A stretch of 64,000 nt of DNA. Source: Saprolegnia diclina VS20 (lineage: Eukaryota > Oomycota > Saprolegniomycetes > Saprolegniales > Saprolegniaceae). Below the pieces are notes generated by a model that made no database searches, was not told the DNA's origin, and saw only the letters and a program-made list of their open reading frames with translations. Positions 29,725 to 41,889 of the stretch are shown here, in pieces. Location of the stretch: the NCBI RefSeq assembly GCF_000281045.1, contig NW_008246120.1, forward strand, positions 200,011 through 264,010, read 5' to 3'. Position 1 is the first letter of the stretch. Every line of letters begins with the position of its first letter. A program made the translations under genes and the position numbers.

Positions 29725-32700
29725 TTACAACTCAAAACTAGTAATGTTATCGACGGCGACGACCTTGGGTACGACGGGCTCGGGCCTCTTGACCTGGAAC
29801 TCCTCAAAGTCGTCGTCGTCCTCGTCGTCGTCCTCGTCGTCGTCAAACGTGCCAATGTGCCCGTGTACCTCCTTGGGCGTCGACGGACCCTTGGGCGTCA
29901 GCGGCTCCTTGGGCGTCAGCGGCTCCTTGGGCGTCAGCGGTCCCGTGGGCGTCAGCGGTCCCGTGGGTGTTGAAGGACCCGTGGGCGTGGACGGCTCGGT
30001 AGGCGTAGTCGGCGGCGGCGTGGACGGCTCGGGCGGGTCTTCCTCATAGTGGTCTTCTTCTTCCTCGAGGATCATAGCGTGTTCGTTGCCGGCTTGAGCG
30101 TCGCGGAGGTCCTTGAGCGTTGCTTGAAACTCTTGCGATTGGTCGCCGAGGTACGAGAAGCGGTCAAAGTGCTTGCCCGACGTGTTGGTGGGCGACGACG
30201 GCATCGCGACGGGCGAGTCGGGCATGAGCTCTTCGCGCGCCTCGCGCGTCTTGGCAATCGCGCGACTACAGACAACTTGTCCCCACTGCTTCTCTCGACA
30301 GTCCTACCTCAGACAGCTCTCGGGCGTCACGTCTTCTTGGCGATGCGGCGGCCGCGGCACATCGACGGTCTGCGCCATGAGGCCCGTCCAGTCAACGTCG
30401 GCAAAGAATTCGTGGCGCTTGATTTCTTCAGCGCCGAGCGGCCCCGACCCAAGCCGCGTGCCCGCATCCTTGTCGAGCAAGCGCGACACCTAGTCCATTG
30501 CCGTCAAGACGCGCAACTTGTAGAGCGTCGTACGAGGTCCTTGGCGTCCGGCGTGAAGCGCTCGCTAAAGACGCACTCGTCGTTGAGGATCTTCTCAAAG
30601 AGCACGGCCGGGTTCTGGTGTCGGAACGGCGAGTCGCCTTGGATCATCTCGTACATGAGGATGCCAAAGGCCCACCAGTCGACGGCCGTGCCGTACGGCT
30701 CCTTGAGAATGATCTCGGGCGCGAGGTACTCGCACGTGCCCTAGGCCAAAGGCTCAGTTTTCCGAGAGCAACGCAAGTGCGTCGCACGACGAATGACGAC
30801 GCGCGGCCCGTCTCCTTGTCGACTTCTTCCTTGGACAAGCCAAAGTCCGTGCACGCAACGTTGCCGTCGGCGGTGAGGACAATGTTTTCGAGCTTGAGAT
30901 CGCGGTAGAGAATGTTGGACGCATGCAGATGCGCAATCGCAAGCAAAATCTAGTTTCGGGTCAGCTCCAGAGTCCACAGTCCAGATTCGAGTGTGGTTGT
31001 GGGACACACCTCGGCGAGGTAAAAGCGCGCGCGTTTGATGCTAAAGCGGCCGCGGCGACGGAGCACTTGGCGCAGCGAGCCGCCGCTGTAGTAGTCCATG
31101 ACCATGTACAGCTTGTCCTTGTTTTGGAACGCGTAGCGCAGCTGCACAATGTACGGGTGGTTGGCCTCTTGCAGGATGCGGCGCTCGGCCATTGTCTGCG
31201 TCACGAGGTCCTTGTTCATGACCCAGTCCTTCTTGAGCACCTTCATCGCGTAGAGCTTGCCGTCGTCGTGCTTGCCAACGTCCTTCTTTTGCACGAGGAG
31301 CACCGTGCCGCACGCACCCCGCCCAATCACGCTCACGAGCTCGAAGTCGTTGACCGACATCTTGCCGGGCATCGCAGAGTCCTCAAAGACCGACTCCTTC
31401 TCGCCAAGGCGGACCGCACGCGGCCGGCTCCACGAGATGAGCGACGGAAGGCACTTGCACGTGACGCAGAGCCGGACGCTGCCCTCGAGCTTGGTCGTCT
31501 CCATCGAGCTGCACTTCTCGCAGACCGCGGATTGGCATGTCCGGCAGTGACGCCGCCACCGACGCATGTTGAACGGCTGCTTGCAGTTGTAGCACATCTT
31601 CTCCATGCCGCCCGAGACCGTCGAGATGCGGAAGCCGGCGTAGCGCGCCTTGAACGTCGAAAAGACCGAGTGCATGACCGACTGGAGCACTTCAATGTCC
31701 GAGAGCTCGTAGCCGGCCGAGAGGACAATGCAGCCCGCGTCGTACTATCAAGGTGTCAATGTATCAGTGTCCCGCCGGTTGAAAAGGCGAGCCACGAACC
31801 TCTTTGGGCTTGAGCCGCGTGAGCTGGGGCTCGGCCGACGCAACGTACGAGACGGCCCACTGCGCAATCGTCTTGCGCAGCAGGTACGAGTCCTTGGCGT
31901 GCACGCAATGCGTCGACTGGATAAAGGCGATGCCACTCAAAAGCCGCTTCATCTCCTTGAGATGGTGCCGCATCGAGTCGACGAGGAGCCGGCCGCCGTC
32001 GCCGTACGCAATGACAAACACGTGGGAGGCCTGCGACGTGTCGACGTGATCGCGCCACGCCGAGATGAAGCGGTCGATGGCGCACTTCATCTATGCACAA
32101 GGCGACGGAGGATGAGGAAGATGCGATAGGTATGAGGAGATCGTACGACAGACGTGTTGGGCACGGGCGACTCTTTAAAGACGTCGTCGTAGACCATGAT
32201 GCCAAAGAGGTCGTCGCGCGCGCGAATGAGGTACGGCAGCATGGACCCGAGACTGCCGTGGTGGATGCCACCGCCTAGATGGAGTGTTGGCTGAGCAATG
32301 GGGCGAGAGGCGGTATGCGACGCGTACCTTCCGAGCCCGAGCGCACACAAAGCTTGGAGCTCCAGATACCCGCGGGCGACCCGCCGCTGTCGCCGACAAA
32401 CACGAGGAGGCGGTCGGCGTGCGAGACGGAACGCGACATGAAGAGGTTGCACTCGATCATCGTGTCCTCGCACGGGCTCTCGTCGCGGTAGAGATCGAGC
32501 ATCTCCTCCATCTTGGCTTGCACGTTGACCTTGACCGATTCGACGAGGCCGCCCGGGGGTGGTGCTCGCGGCTCGGGTGGCTCGACGTAATTTGAGGACG
32601 CGACCAAGGTCGTGGGCTTCTCCGTTTTGGAGCCCGAGATGCGCTCGCCCGAGCCGCGCGAGCCGCGGTTGGGCATCGACGAGCCCGTCGGCGACAGCAT

Positions 32701-32886
32701 GTTTTCCTCGTCGTCCTCGGCGAATTCGCCCTGACTCTGCGACGTCGAGGAGGGGCTGCTCGTGCTCTGGCCGCGCCCGAAGAGCGTCGTGACCGAGTTG
32801 AAGCCCACGAGGCCCACGGACTTGCGGCGGACGGCGTCGCGGATCGCGCCGACCTTGCTCAGCGGCAGAGATGGCATCTTCGACAT
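29725..32886 (-). CDS. Arb2-like/FYVE-type zinc finger/AGC protein kinase
   Basis: Eight exons: 32886-32328, 32274-32147, 32090-31800, 31744-31010, 30949-30788, 30740-30534, 30489-30308, 30265-29725; 934 residues. A Ser-rich start leads to an alpha/beta-hydrolase-like region (about 185-340: [30 protein letters not shown]) resembling Arb2/FAM172. Next is a FYVE-type zinc finger (about 377-422: CxxC, RRHCRTC, CEKC, CVTC), expected to bind PI3P on endosomes. The AGC kinase domain is at about 457-722: [24 protein letters not shown], and [11 protein letters not shown] rebuilt across an intron. A tail of TPK-rich repeats and an Asp/Glu tract follows. All catalytic motifs are present. The ATG at 32886 is the first in frame. 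Confidence 0.86.
29891..29998 (-). repeat. 18-base coding minisatellite, six units
   Basis: Six head-to-tail units of the type TTGGGCGTCAGCGGCTCC lie inside the last exon of the FYVE/AGC kinase gene. On the minus strand they encode PLTPKE-type hexapeptides. The first units are nearly identical and the later ones diverge. Confidence 0.9.
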
Positions 32887-33376
32887 CCGCGGCAAAAGAG
32901 CTTTTGATGGATCCAACTCTTAGCGCAGCGTAGTCGAAATGAGATCTCACAGGTTATTCATGGACACCTTTCTGCGTATTTTAATGAAGTTTCATTGACT
33001 CTACATACAAAGTGTGGTTAATAAAATAAATACGCCAACGGCAATGTCCATAGGGACGAAACGTAGTCAGTATAAATCCTGTCGAGTATCATTTCTCGCA
33101 AGCATCGGTCGATGGGAGCCGCTGCCACGCCGCCCACAGTGGTTCACGGCCCTCGCCGCCCGATGAGCGATTCCGCCGCGTCGCGACCGCCTAGAATCCG
33201 TCCAAGCATAGGTACGGAGGCGACGTCATGGTACAGAAGCCGAGCGACCGAAGCGTTCTCGACGCAGCTGGCTATCTGGCCGAACGACGGCCGTCGCTAC
33301 GCCAACCACCTTACGACTGTGCGATGCAGGGATGGGCAAGACGCGACGACGACAACTTGGGTGGCACTTCGTCGTA
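32887..33376. other. Intergenic stretch, AT-rich
   Basis: 490 bases between the kinase start and the 3' end of the SNAPC3-like gene, AT-rich at 32940-33080. It is the probable kinase promoter. No gene seen. Confidence 0.6.
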
Positions 33377-34661
33377 TTAGTCATCGGGGTAATACGGGTA
33401 GACACGGAAGGAGGCATCGAGGAGCCGCCCGTTGGCATCGTAATGGGCCATAAAGTAGCAGCTCTCACAGTAAAACATCGGGTCTTCGACCGCCATCGGG
33501 TCGTCGAACGTGACATGCTTGGCCGCGTGGTTGTGGCAGATCTATCCGCGTAACAGAATATGAGAGGCGTGCACGGTAGAGATTTAGGCGTCGTACCAAG
33601 CATTTTTGGTGCTGCCGCGTCGACGCGTGCACGCGGAGAGGGTACTTGGCCGTGTCGACCTCGTCGCGGTCATGCAGCAGCCGCATGTTGCGAAAGTACA
33701 TGACGTGCTCGCAGCTGCCCAGGTGCAGGAATAAATAGGGCACGTCAAAGCGCAGGTTCAAATCCGCGAGCCGCGTCGTGAGCATCGGGCGCGGCGGCTC
33801 GCGAAAGCCCGGAAACTCATCATGGAGCCGCAGCATCGGGAGCGTGTCCATCCAGTACGCAATCTCGCCGGCGTAGTGCGTGCTGCCCGAGCCCTCGGGC
33901 GGAATCGGGTCCATGAAGACGCTGTCCAGGTAGCAGAGCTTGCAGCCCGAGTCGTACTCTTTGAGGTGCAAATGGCTCACACAGTAGATCGCATCGACGA
34001 GCTCGACGAGCGTTTGGGACGCGAGCGCCAGCACAAACTGGTTCTTTCGCGGGTTCTGTGTCGGATGGAGGACCTCAAAGAGGTAGAGGACTTCGCTCAA
34101 TGGCGGGTTGGTCGTGCAGGCATGGTTGGCGACGAGCCAGGACGGCGTCGTAAACGCTTCGAGCGGGCGCTGTCGCTGGGGCGGGTACTTTTCCAAAAAC
34201 TACATACAGCAAGCAACCATCAGTACCCAAGCCATAGAGGCGAGTTGCCGTACGGCTTGTGTCGCGGCACTGGGCATGTGCTCTGCCCGGTACTGCGCCT
34301 CGGACTTGAGGCCACGGAAGACGTCCTTGATGCGCGTCTCGTCGTCTGTCGCCGCCGGCGCGTCGCTGTAGCCCACGCGTGCGAATGCCAGCGTACTCTC
34401 GCGTTGCTCCTTGGGGCGCAAGGCTTGTACAGCTTCCAATGGGCTAATGTCGTTCCACGCAGTGAGCGCGGCCTCGATCGACGCTTGCATGGCATCTGTC
34501 GCCGTCGTGAGATGCAGGTCGTCCGTGCTAAGGTCCAAGGAGTCGTCGTCCTCGCGGCCCTTGGAGAAGCGCGGGAAGTTGTTCAGGAAGACCGTCGCCG
34601 GGTTTGGCGGCGACCCGACGCTGCTGCCATCCTGCGCGATCGCATTTTCGGGCGCTTGCAT
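33377..34661 (-). CDS. SNAPC3: snRNA-activating protein complex subunit 3-like protein
   Basis: Three exons: 34661-34254, 34199-33597, 33541-33377; introns 54 and 55 bases; 391 residues. An ATG at 34715 would add 18. The C-terminal half fits SNAPC3 (SNAP50): PYLFLHLGSCEHVMYF, then a Cys/His-rich end, KCL joined by splicing to ICHNHAAKHVTFDD and FYCESCYFMAHYD. This is the zinc-binding core of the family, which binds the proximal sequence element of snRNA promoters for RNA polymerase II and III. The N-terminal third is acidic and poorly defined. Start uncertain. Confidence 0.85.
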
Positions 34662-34926
34662 GAGATTGGTTCGCTGCTGGCCGCGAGCCACGTTCGTAAT
34701 ATAATGCATTGGCATACAAAGTGCAAGTCGGATTGTATTAAAATTAAAGTGGCGTGCGTTTCTTCACATACCTCTTGCACAATATTACGAGGGGATAAAA
34801 ACACCGTGCACAACTTTGCGCCGAAATAACGTTAACATCAAGCCGATAAAAAGCCATGCATATAAAGTTGATCCCAATATACCTGACTTAACAGAGCACT
34901 GTACGTTACGACGTGGCCAGTTTGCG

Positions 34927-36642
34927 ATGCTTGCTACCGTCCTCGGTGGGCTCGTGCTCGCGGCCACCGCCATGGCCGTCGACGTCGACGTCTACCACCA
35001 CTTTGAGCACCACGACTTCTTCAGCATGCGCATGATGGGCGACGATGGCGCCTTCCGATGGAACACTTACAGCGCGGTGCAGGAGTTCGCCATGGACGCC
35101 GGCGGCGAGGTGCTCATCTCGGGCGTGAGCGCGACGCACCCGATCTCGTTCTCGCTCTACACGTACGAGCAGTGGGATGTCTACCGGTCGCTTGTCTTCC
35201 AGATCACGTCGATGGCCGCGTACGACGAGACCATGGCGCTGACGTGCATGTACCCGGCGGCCGCCCGCATTTCGTTCGACCCCAAACGCAGCAACGCCTC
35301 TGCGACGATTCGCATCCCGATCACGGTCGCGAGCCAGTACACGCTGCAGATTGAGAGCTGCCTGCCCGCGTACAACCTTGTGCAGGTAGGCCATCTTCCT
35401 CGTTCGACGTCCTCGTCATGGCCGCGACAGGCCAAGGTCGTCATGCGCAACGTGGCCTACGACGGCAGCGTCACGGAGCACTTGGGAGTCGACCAGCTCG
35501 GGCTCCTGCCCGTGTATTCAAGTACGCGTCTCCCCTTCTCGCTGGCTCTTTCAAACGGGACGCGTAGTCGTGACGGCGGCCTTCGTCTTGATGACGACGT
35601 TGTGGGGCATCGACTGTCTCCGCAAGGAGCGCCCTACCTACGTACGCATCTGCCTTTGCGCCTTCTTGCTAGCGCCGTGCTTACCTTGCTCTTCAGGCCA
35701 TCCACGGTGTCTTTGGTCTCTGCCTCGTCGTGCGCACGTTCGAGTGCTTCATCAAGGTACATCTAGCGTCCTGCGGAAGGCCCACGGCAGCATGTTGTAG
35801 CTGTGGCATTACCACGTGCTGAGCAAGTCAGGCCGGACGCGGTCGTTTCTGAGTGTCGGCAAGGACATGTGTGAGCACATGACGACGACTGTGCTCCTCC
35901 TCTTCCTCCTGCTCTCATATCCTTTGAACGGTCTCTCCTCGCTGCACGTTCGTATGCTTTTTGTGTTCCTGAACCACAGTGTACCTCGCTCGGCTGGTCG
36001 ATGCGGCGCCGGTACTTGACGCAGAGCGAGCGGCGGATCGTCCAAGCATGCTTTGTGCTGTACGTGTTTGTGGCCATGACCAAGGCGACGTGCGACAGCC
36101 GGAACCAAGTGTGCCAAGGCTACATGGTACGACGACTAGAGCCGATCGATCCACTGCTATTTGCGTGCACGTAGCTCACCGAGTATGTGCTCAAGTCGCT
36201 CATGCTGCTCGGAATCATCATCACGCTCAACTACTCGATCGCGCAGCTGCAAACCAAGCTCGAGAGCGACCACGGGCGCTGGAACGAGTCCAAAATCCCG
36301 AAAATGCAAGTCCGCCTCAATCTCTATCTGTCGCTACGCTATAGCTTCCTCGCCTACCTCCTCCTTCCCACGGCCGTGCTCATGATCAACGTACGGCTTG
36401 TGTTTTCGAGAGGCGGTATCTTGAGATTTGTTTGTAGCTCGGGGTGATCAATCCGCCGGGCACATGGCGCTACGTCTGGGCCACATACCTCTTTGAAGAG
36501 GTCGTCATGGGCTGCATCTTTACCCACCTCGCGCTTGTGCTGCGCCCGGTGCATCCGATGACGCTCGAACTCGTACGTGCTTGTATCCAAGCCGACGCTC
36601 ATGCGATGATATGCCCAGCTGACGCAGAAGAAGGCGACATAA
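34927..36642 (+). CDS. Seven-transmembrane receptor-like protein with luminal N-terminal domain
   Basis: Nine exons: 34927-35385, 35431-35521, 35568-35641, 35697-35756, 35801-35947, 35980-36126, 36175-36390, 36438-36572, 36619-36642; 450 residues. A signal peptide (residues 1-18) precedes an extracellular or luminal domain of about 170 residues. About seven hydrophobic segments follow (for example TTVLLLFLLLSYPLNG and LMLLGIIITLNYSIA). The plan fits GOST/lung seven-TM/GPR180-like proteins, which work in secretory trafficking; the assignment rests on architecture and is not certain. Intron 5 is only 32 bases, the weakest junction. The 3' end lies 25 bases from that of the next, convergent gene. 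Confidence 0.7.
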
Positions 36643-36667
36643 ATAAGAGTTCATGGTTCGTGTCGGT

Positions 36668-39600
36668 CTACTCGGCCAACGACGCCTCGCCCGGTCGAAA
36701 CACGATCGACTGCGAGAGACGGCGCATGAGACTACTTTCGCTGAGCTGTACGATCGAGCTGCACCGATTCGCCGTCATAAACTTGCACTTGAACACGCCT
36801 TCTTTCGGAATGTCGTTGTCGCTGAGCCAGACCGCATGGAGGTTCTCGACGTCGGCGCCGTTGAACGTCACGTCGTGAAGCGACCCTTCTTGGGCGCGCG
36901 AGAGCTGCAGCAGCAAGGTGGCCACATAGCGCTGGTCGTGCTCGTCGAGACTCAGATCGTACTTGCCGCCGGGCGAGAGCGGGTTGAAGACCTAGGCGCC
37001 CCATCAACAAGGATCGAGCGATCGTCGTACTTGGACAATGCCGACGCGATCCAGGAGCTTCTTGCGGGCCTTGGCGTCGAGGATGCTGAGCGCGTCCGAA
37101 AAGTTGGCTTCGTCGACGATGCGGTTGAGTAAAATCACAAACACTTCGAGGCGGACGAGCGCATTGTCGATCTTTTCGTACGGCGAAAAGTACTCCATGA
37201 GGCGCTGCGCGTGGCGCGCCGTGAAGAAATACCTATCAACATGTTGTCGCGTTGAAACATTGACACTTTGAAACATAGGTACAAGTTGGAAATCGCGCGG
37301 AGGCCCACGAGCTTCATGTCGGGAATGGCTTTAAACTCTTTGAAAAATTGCTCGAACGCCGCGTCCGACAGCGGGATGGCGCCCGCGGGCGGTCGACGGG
37401 TCGCGACAAAGTCAAATTCGAGCACGCCGAGGCGCGGCAGGGACCACGACGCGTCGAGTGAAATCGGCTTGTGGTTGTACCTACAATAGCACCTCTTTCT
37501 ATCAATCTATCAACACGTCGAAGGCACGAGACCGCGCGTTGCGAAACCCATTGTTGTTGCCGTGCTGCGAGACGTCTGGGAGCTTGTTGACGGCGCGGAA
37601 CCGACGGTCGGCGACGTTGGCTTCGATGAGCTTGAGCATGATCCGGCGGTCGACAAAGTTGGACATGTTGAGCCGGTAGAACCCCGTCGGGTTGGTCGGG
37701 TTGAAGGCGATCCACTTGCCGAGCTTTTGCTCGACATAGCCTTGCTCGATCTACAACCAAAGACAAAATATGAGAAAGCGAGCACGACGGCATCGAGACC
37801 TGGTCGAGGCCTTGGAGACCGACGAGGACGGTGATGTCGCCGCACACATCGATCTTGCCGTCATTGTCCTTGTCTTCAAAGAAGACACCGTTGACGGGAC
37901 CCGGACTCCCGAGGTACGCGTCGCGGTCGATGCTATGGTGGTGCGAGTTGGAGATTTGAGGGATGAGCGCCGCGGCCGCCGACGCCTTCTCGGCCTGGCA
38001 CGTCGGCGAGCTAAAGAGCGCGAGGAGCGTGCTCGCTTGGTTGACCGTCACGCAAAAGCCGTCGGCGAGGATCTTGATCATCGTCATCTTCTTGTGGTCG
38101 TCCAAGTCGAACGAATGGCCGATGAGGTCCTTGATTTTGCAAAACTCGGTGTCCCGCAAGTGCAAGTCGGGGCTTGCTTCTTCGTCCTTGGTCACATGCA
38201 AGGCGAGGATGCCAGAGAACGGGATTTGGCCGCGCTCGACTTTGGTCGTTGCGAGGTGCGGCGGGAGCACACTGGTGCCCTTCGCCAACGCAAAGGGCTG
38301 GCCGTTGAGCGACACGTTTGAAAATGCAATGCGGTTGGCAGCGTGCATGCTCAGAAGCTCCTTGAGCACGACGTGGTCGCTTCGGTCGGCCAAGTCGAGC
38401 TTGTACGGGCCGGTGCAGTACGTCGGGCTGTACAAATACTCTTGAATCTCAATGTTGCAATTAGAGAGGTCCCAGATGCACTGCATGCTCGCGGTCGCCA
38501 TCGCATGCAAAATCGCTTCGACGGCGGCGGTGCCGATCGGGTTGCTGCTTGCGTCCAGGTGCGCGATCGACGCGTTCGACTTGCACATGTCGACAAACAC
38601 AAAGATGGCGCGGCCTTTGATGTGGTTGTTGCTTACGTTCAAGTTCGTGAGCGTCGAGTTCAGAACGAGGCTCGTCGCGAGCTCAATGTCGGCGCCACCG
38701 CTGTTGCCGAGCGAGTTGTCTGAGAGCACGAGGTCGAGAAGCGTGTCGTTCTCAGCCATCGCCGTTGCCAAGTGACACGCTGGGTCGCCTCGGATTTGAT
38801 TCCATGACAAATCCAAGTGCGTCAACGCGGTTTTGACCCGGAGAAGGTCGCCGAGGAGCTTGGCCGAGTGAAAGACCTTGTTGTGGCTCAACACGAGGGA
38901 CGTGAGCGTGCAGCGTTTCAAGAGGGCCTTGACGAGCGCCGTCACGGACTGATCGCCGAGTTGGTTGTTGCTCAGATCGAGCACTTGGAGGTTCAGCGAT
39001 GTGTCGTCGAGCACCGTATTGAGCTTCATGTACCCTTTCGCGCCAATGTGATTGTGGGCAAAGTTGAGACGTAGCAAGTCTTCCTTCTTGACGCCGGTGA
39101 CGATGGCCGCCGAGCCCTGGCCAGAGATCCCTGCATGCGTCATCGCGATGCTTGAAATGCGAACTGGAAGCAGCTCGAGCGCATCGCCGAGGGCCTCGGC
39201 GCGCCTGTCGCCCAGAAAGTAGTTGACGTACGACAGTCCGCCGTCAGCGCTGTAGTGGGGTTGGGGCGCCTTGTGCAAGCGCAAGTCCAGGAGAGGCAAC
39301 GGCAAAAGCGCTTCGTCTTCGCAATGCCGAAGATACCGTCCGCGGGACGAGTCGGGGCGCTGCACACGGCGCGCGCCGTCTTGGTAAATGCGCCAGAAAC
39401 GGTCGTTGACGTCGTCGCAGAGGTAGTCGGCGTCGGTGGGCGGATCGATTTTGGGCTCGTCGAGGAGCGTCTCGTCGAGCAGCGGCGACATGATCGCGGA
39501 CTTAACGGGCACGAGCTCCACGGCGTCGTCCGGTATGATGCGGTCCAAGCACGAGCTCGACTTGGGTGGCGACAGGATCACATTGGAGAGCGGGGCCAGC

Positions 39601-39944
39601 GTACTGTTGGCGATCGCCTTGCCGCTCTTGCCGCCGCCGCCGCCCACGTTGTACATCGAGAGACGCCGGCTCACGCGCGGGACCTTGGCTTTGAGCGGTC
39701 GCTGGTTGGCTGCGCGGCGTGGCAGCGGCGGCGACGTCGGCGCGATCGCCGGCATGCGCTGGGACGCGGTCGAGGTGCGCCTGTCACCGTCGTCCTTGCG
39801 CGCGGGCGCCTCCGCCTTGTCCGCGTCCGACGTCCACGACCAGAGCATCGCGCGGGGGAAGCCGTCACCCTTCTTGCGCCGGCGGCGCAGCGGGCTCTCG
39901 GCCTTCTCAGGTCCGCGCAGCTCCATCGACGCCAACTCTGCCAT
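36668..39944 (-). CDS. Large RNI-type leucine-rich-repeat protein
   Basis: Five exons: 39944-37800, 37750-37533, 37480-37283, 37232-37031, 36991-36668; introns 39-52 bases; 1028 residues. The N-terminal 230 residues are basic and Ser/Pro-rich, with a Gly run. RNI/NLR-type LRRs occupy about 248-490: [47 protein letters not shown]. An EF-hand-like loop [10 protein letters not shown] lies near 700, but the Glu at position 12 is missing. The C-terminal third, rebuilt from four exons, has no recognised domain. A scaffold or adaptor role is inferred. A longer frame with no ATG extends upstream to 39986. Confidence 0.8.
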
Positions 39945-40188
39945 CGCCAAAGTCTGCCACGTAAAAATAGCATCTTCCGGATACACTATGTTGTATCCGT
40001 ATGCCCGAAGCCACCCAATGGCCGGACATCCGAATAAGTGCGATGCCAGTGTCTCTATGTGGGCGCACTTAATTAGTTTTATCTGTGTAAATGTATATGC
40101 ATACAGATATCCAGTGGACAGGGAAGTTGGTAAGTCATTGAGAGGTCCCTTTTATCAGCAGCTTGCAGCGACAAGAACGACGACGAGC

Positions 40189-41404
40189 ATGGACGGACCG
40201 GACCAGTGGATCGAGAACCTGCGCGCGGGGAAGCTCCTCACGGAGCTGCAGCTCAAGATGGTCTGCGAGATGGTCAAGGACATCCTCGTTGAGGAGGGCA
40301 ACGTGCAGGCGGTGTCGAGCCCAGTCACGGTCTGCGGCGACATCCACGGCCAGTTCTACGACCTCCTCGAGCTCTTCCGCGTCGGCGGCGAGCTCCCGAC
40401 GACCAACTACGTCTTCATGGTACCTCACGCCTCCATGCGACATGTGGCTCAGACGCGCGGTAGGGCGACTTTGTCGATCGTGGCAACAACAGTGTCGAAA
40501 CGTTCGAGCTGCTCCTGTGCCTCAAGGCGCGGTACGTCCGTCTTCGCCTCGCCTGCGACCGCATGGCCTTAGCTCATGCGTTGCATAGGTATCCCGACCG
40601 CATTACGCTCCTGCGCGGCAACCATGAGAGCCGGCAAGTCACCCAGGTAGATCCCGCCAACGCGATCTTTCGAGTTCATTGGATTTGGCAGGTCTATGGC
40701 TTTTACGAAGAATGCGTCCGAAAGTACGGCAACGCCAACCCGTGGAAGTACTGCACAGACGTCTTCGACTACCTCAACCTTGCCGCCGTACGCTGCAGGG
40801 TTCTTGTCGGTCGTCGTCGCTCACGCTCCCTCATTAGGTCATTGACGGGCGCGTCCTCTGCGTCCACGGCGGCCTGTCGCCCGAAATTCACACCCTGGAC
40901 CAGGTACGCCACGTCTCGCCAACGACGAAAAGACGATTGCAATGCGCCATTAGGTGCGCACGATCGAGCGCCAGCAAGAAGTGCCCCACGAAGGCGCGTT
41001 CTGTGATTTGATGTGGTCGGACCCCGAAGACATTGAGACGTGGGCCATGAGCCCGCGCGGCGCCGGGTTCCTCTTTGGCTCCAAGGTCACGGCCGAGGTG
41101 CGTCGGTGCCATTCGGTCGGCAATATGATCTTATATCGGTCGAATGTGCTAGTTCAACCACGTGAACGGCCTCGAGCTCATTTGCCGAGCGCACCAGCTC
41201 GCGCAGGAGGGCTATACATACATGTTTCCGGAGAAGAGCCTTGTGACGGTGTGGTCGGCGCCCAACTACTGCTACCGCGTCGGCAACTTGGCGGCGATCC
41301 TCGCCTTTGACGAACACCTCAACCGCGAGTTCAAAATCTTCCGCGAAGTGCCCGAGTCGACGCAGAGTGCGACCGTGCGCTCGACCGTGCCGTACTTCTT
41401 GTAG
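40189..41404 (+). CDS. PPP6C: Protein phosphatase 6 catalytic subunit
   Basis: Seven exons: 40189-40419, 40464-40531, 40589-40646, 40692-40787, 40838-40903, 40954-41097, 41153-41404; introns 44-57 bases; 304 residues, against about 305 in animals. The PPP metallophosphatase motifs are complete: GDIHGQ (50-55), [36 protein letters not shown], and [10 protein letters not shown]. The C-terminus is PYFL, the carboxymethylation tail; the absence of the PP2A-type DYFL ending and the overall match favour PP6/Sit4. It is a cytoplasmic and nuclear Ser/Thr phosphatase for cell-cycle and DNA-damage signalling. Confidence 0.93.
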
Positions 41405-41889
41405 GTAGGAAGACGTAGTAGCAAGAGATATGAACCCGCAGCAGTAGTAGTAGTATGTTCGACTCGGATTGAATACATGTATTACACCTTAGAAGCGGCG
41501 CCTCCTTTCAACCTTCGGACGACCGACGTCTTGCGCCGCAGCCTACCGGTACTTTGACGAGCCGCACACCTTACTCAAAAAGGCCAACGCAAGTACATAG
41601 TCCAGGATGGACTTGGCGGCTTGTCGGACAAAGCACGGGCGGGCAGAGGTGCCAGTTCTCTTGGTGGACAGGTGTGGTCTCACCAAGGTGCCTCACTGGA
41701 CCTACTGGACCAGCGGCAGCAAGCTCACTTGATCACCACCACGCCATGACAGCGCACCAAGCACCTGTGCGTTCTTGCCGCTACTGCCAGGGCAATGACA
41801 GGCCATGCCAACTTTGCGGACACCAATGACAGGTTCTGAGGTTTTGAGACCATCGCCAACGGCACAACGGCAGTGGAGGTCGTCGTCGA
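41405..41889. other. Intergenic stretch, no gene recognised
   Basis: Lies between the phosphatase stop and the ankyrin pseudogene. Short frames only. Confidence 0.55.

Noticed and set aside
29891-29998. Regular 18-base units as a CRISPR-like array
   Set aside because: Units are contiguous, in frame, and encode the kinase tail.
33745-33770. tRNA-like B box (GGTTCAAATCC)
   Set aside because: It lies in a coding exon of the SNAPC3-like gene and no matching A box, anticodon arm or acceptor stem is present.
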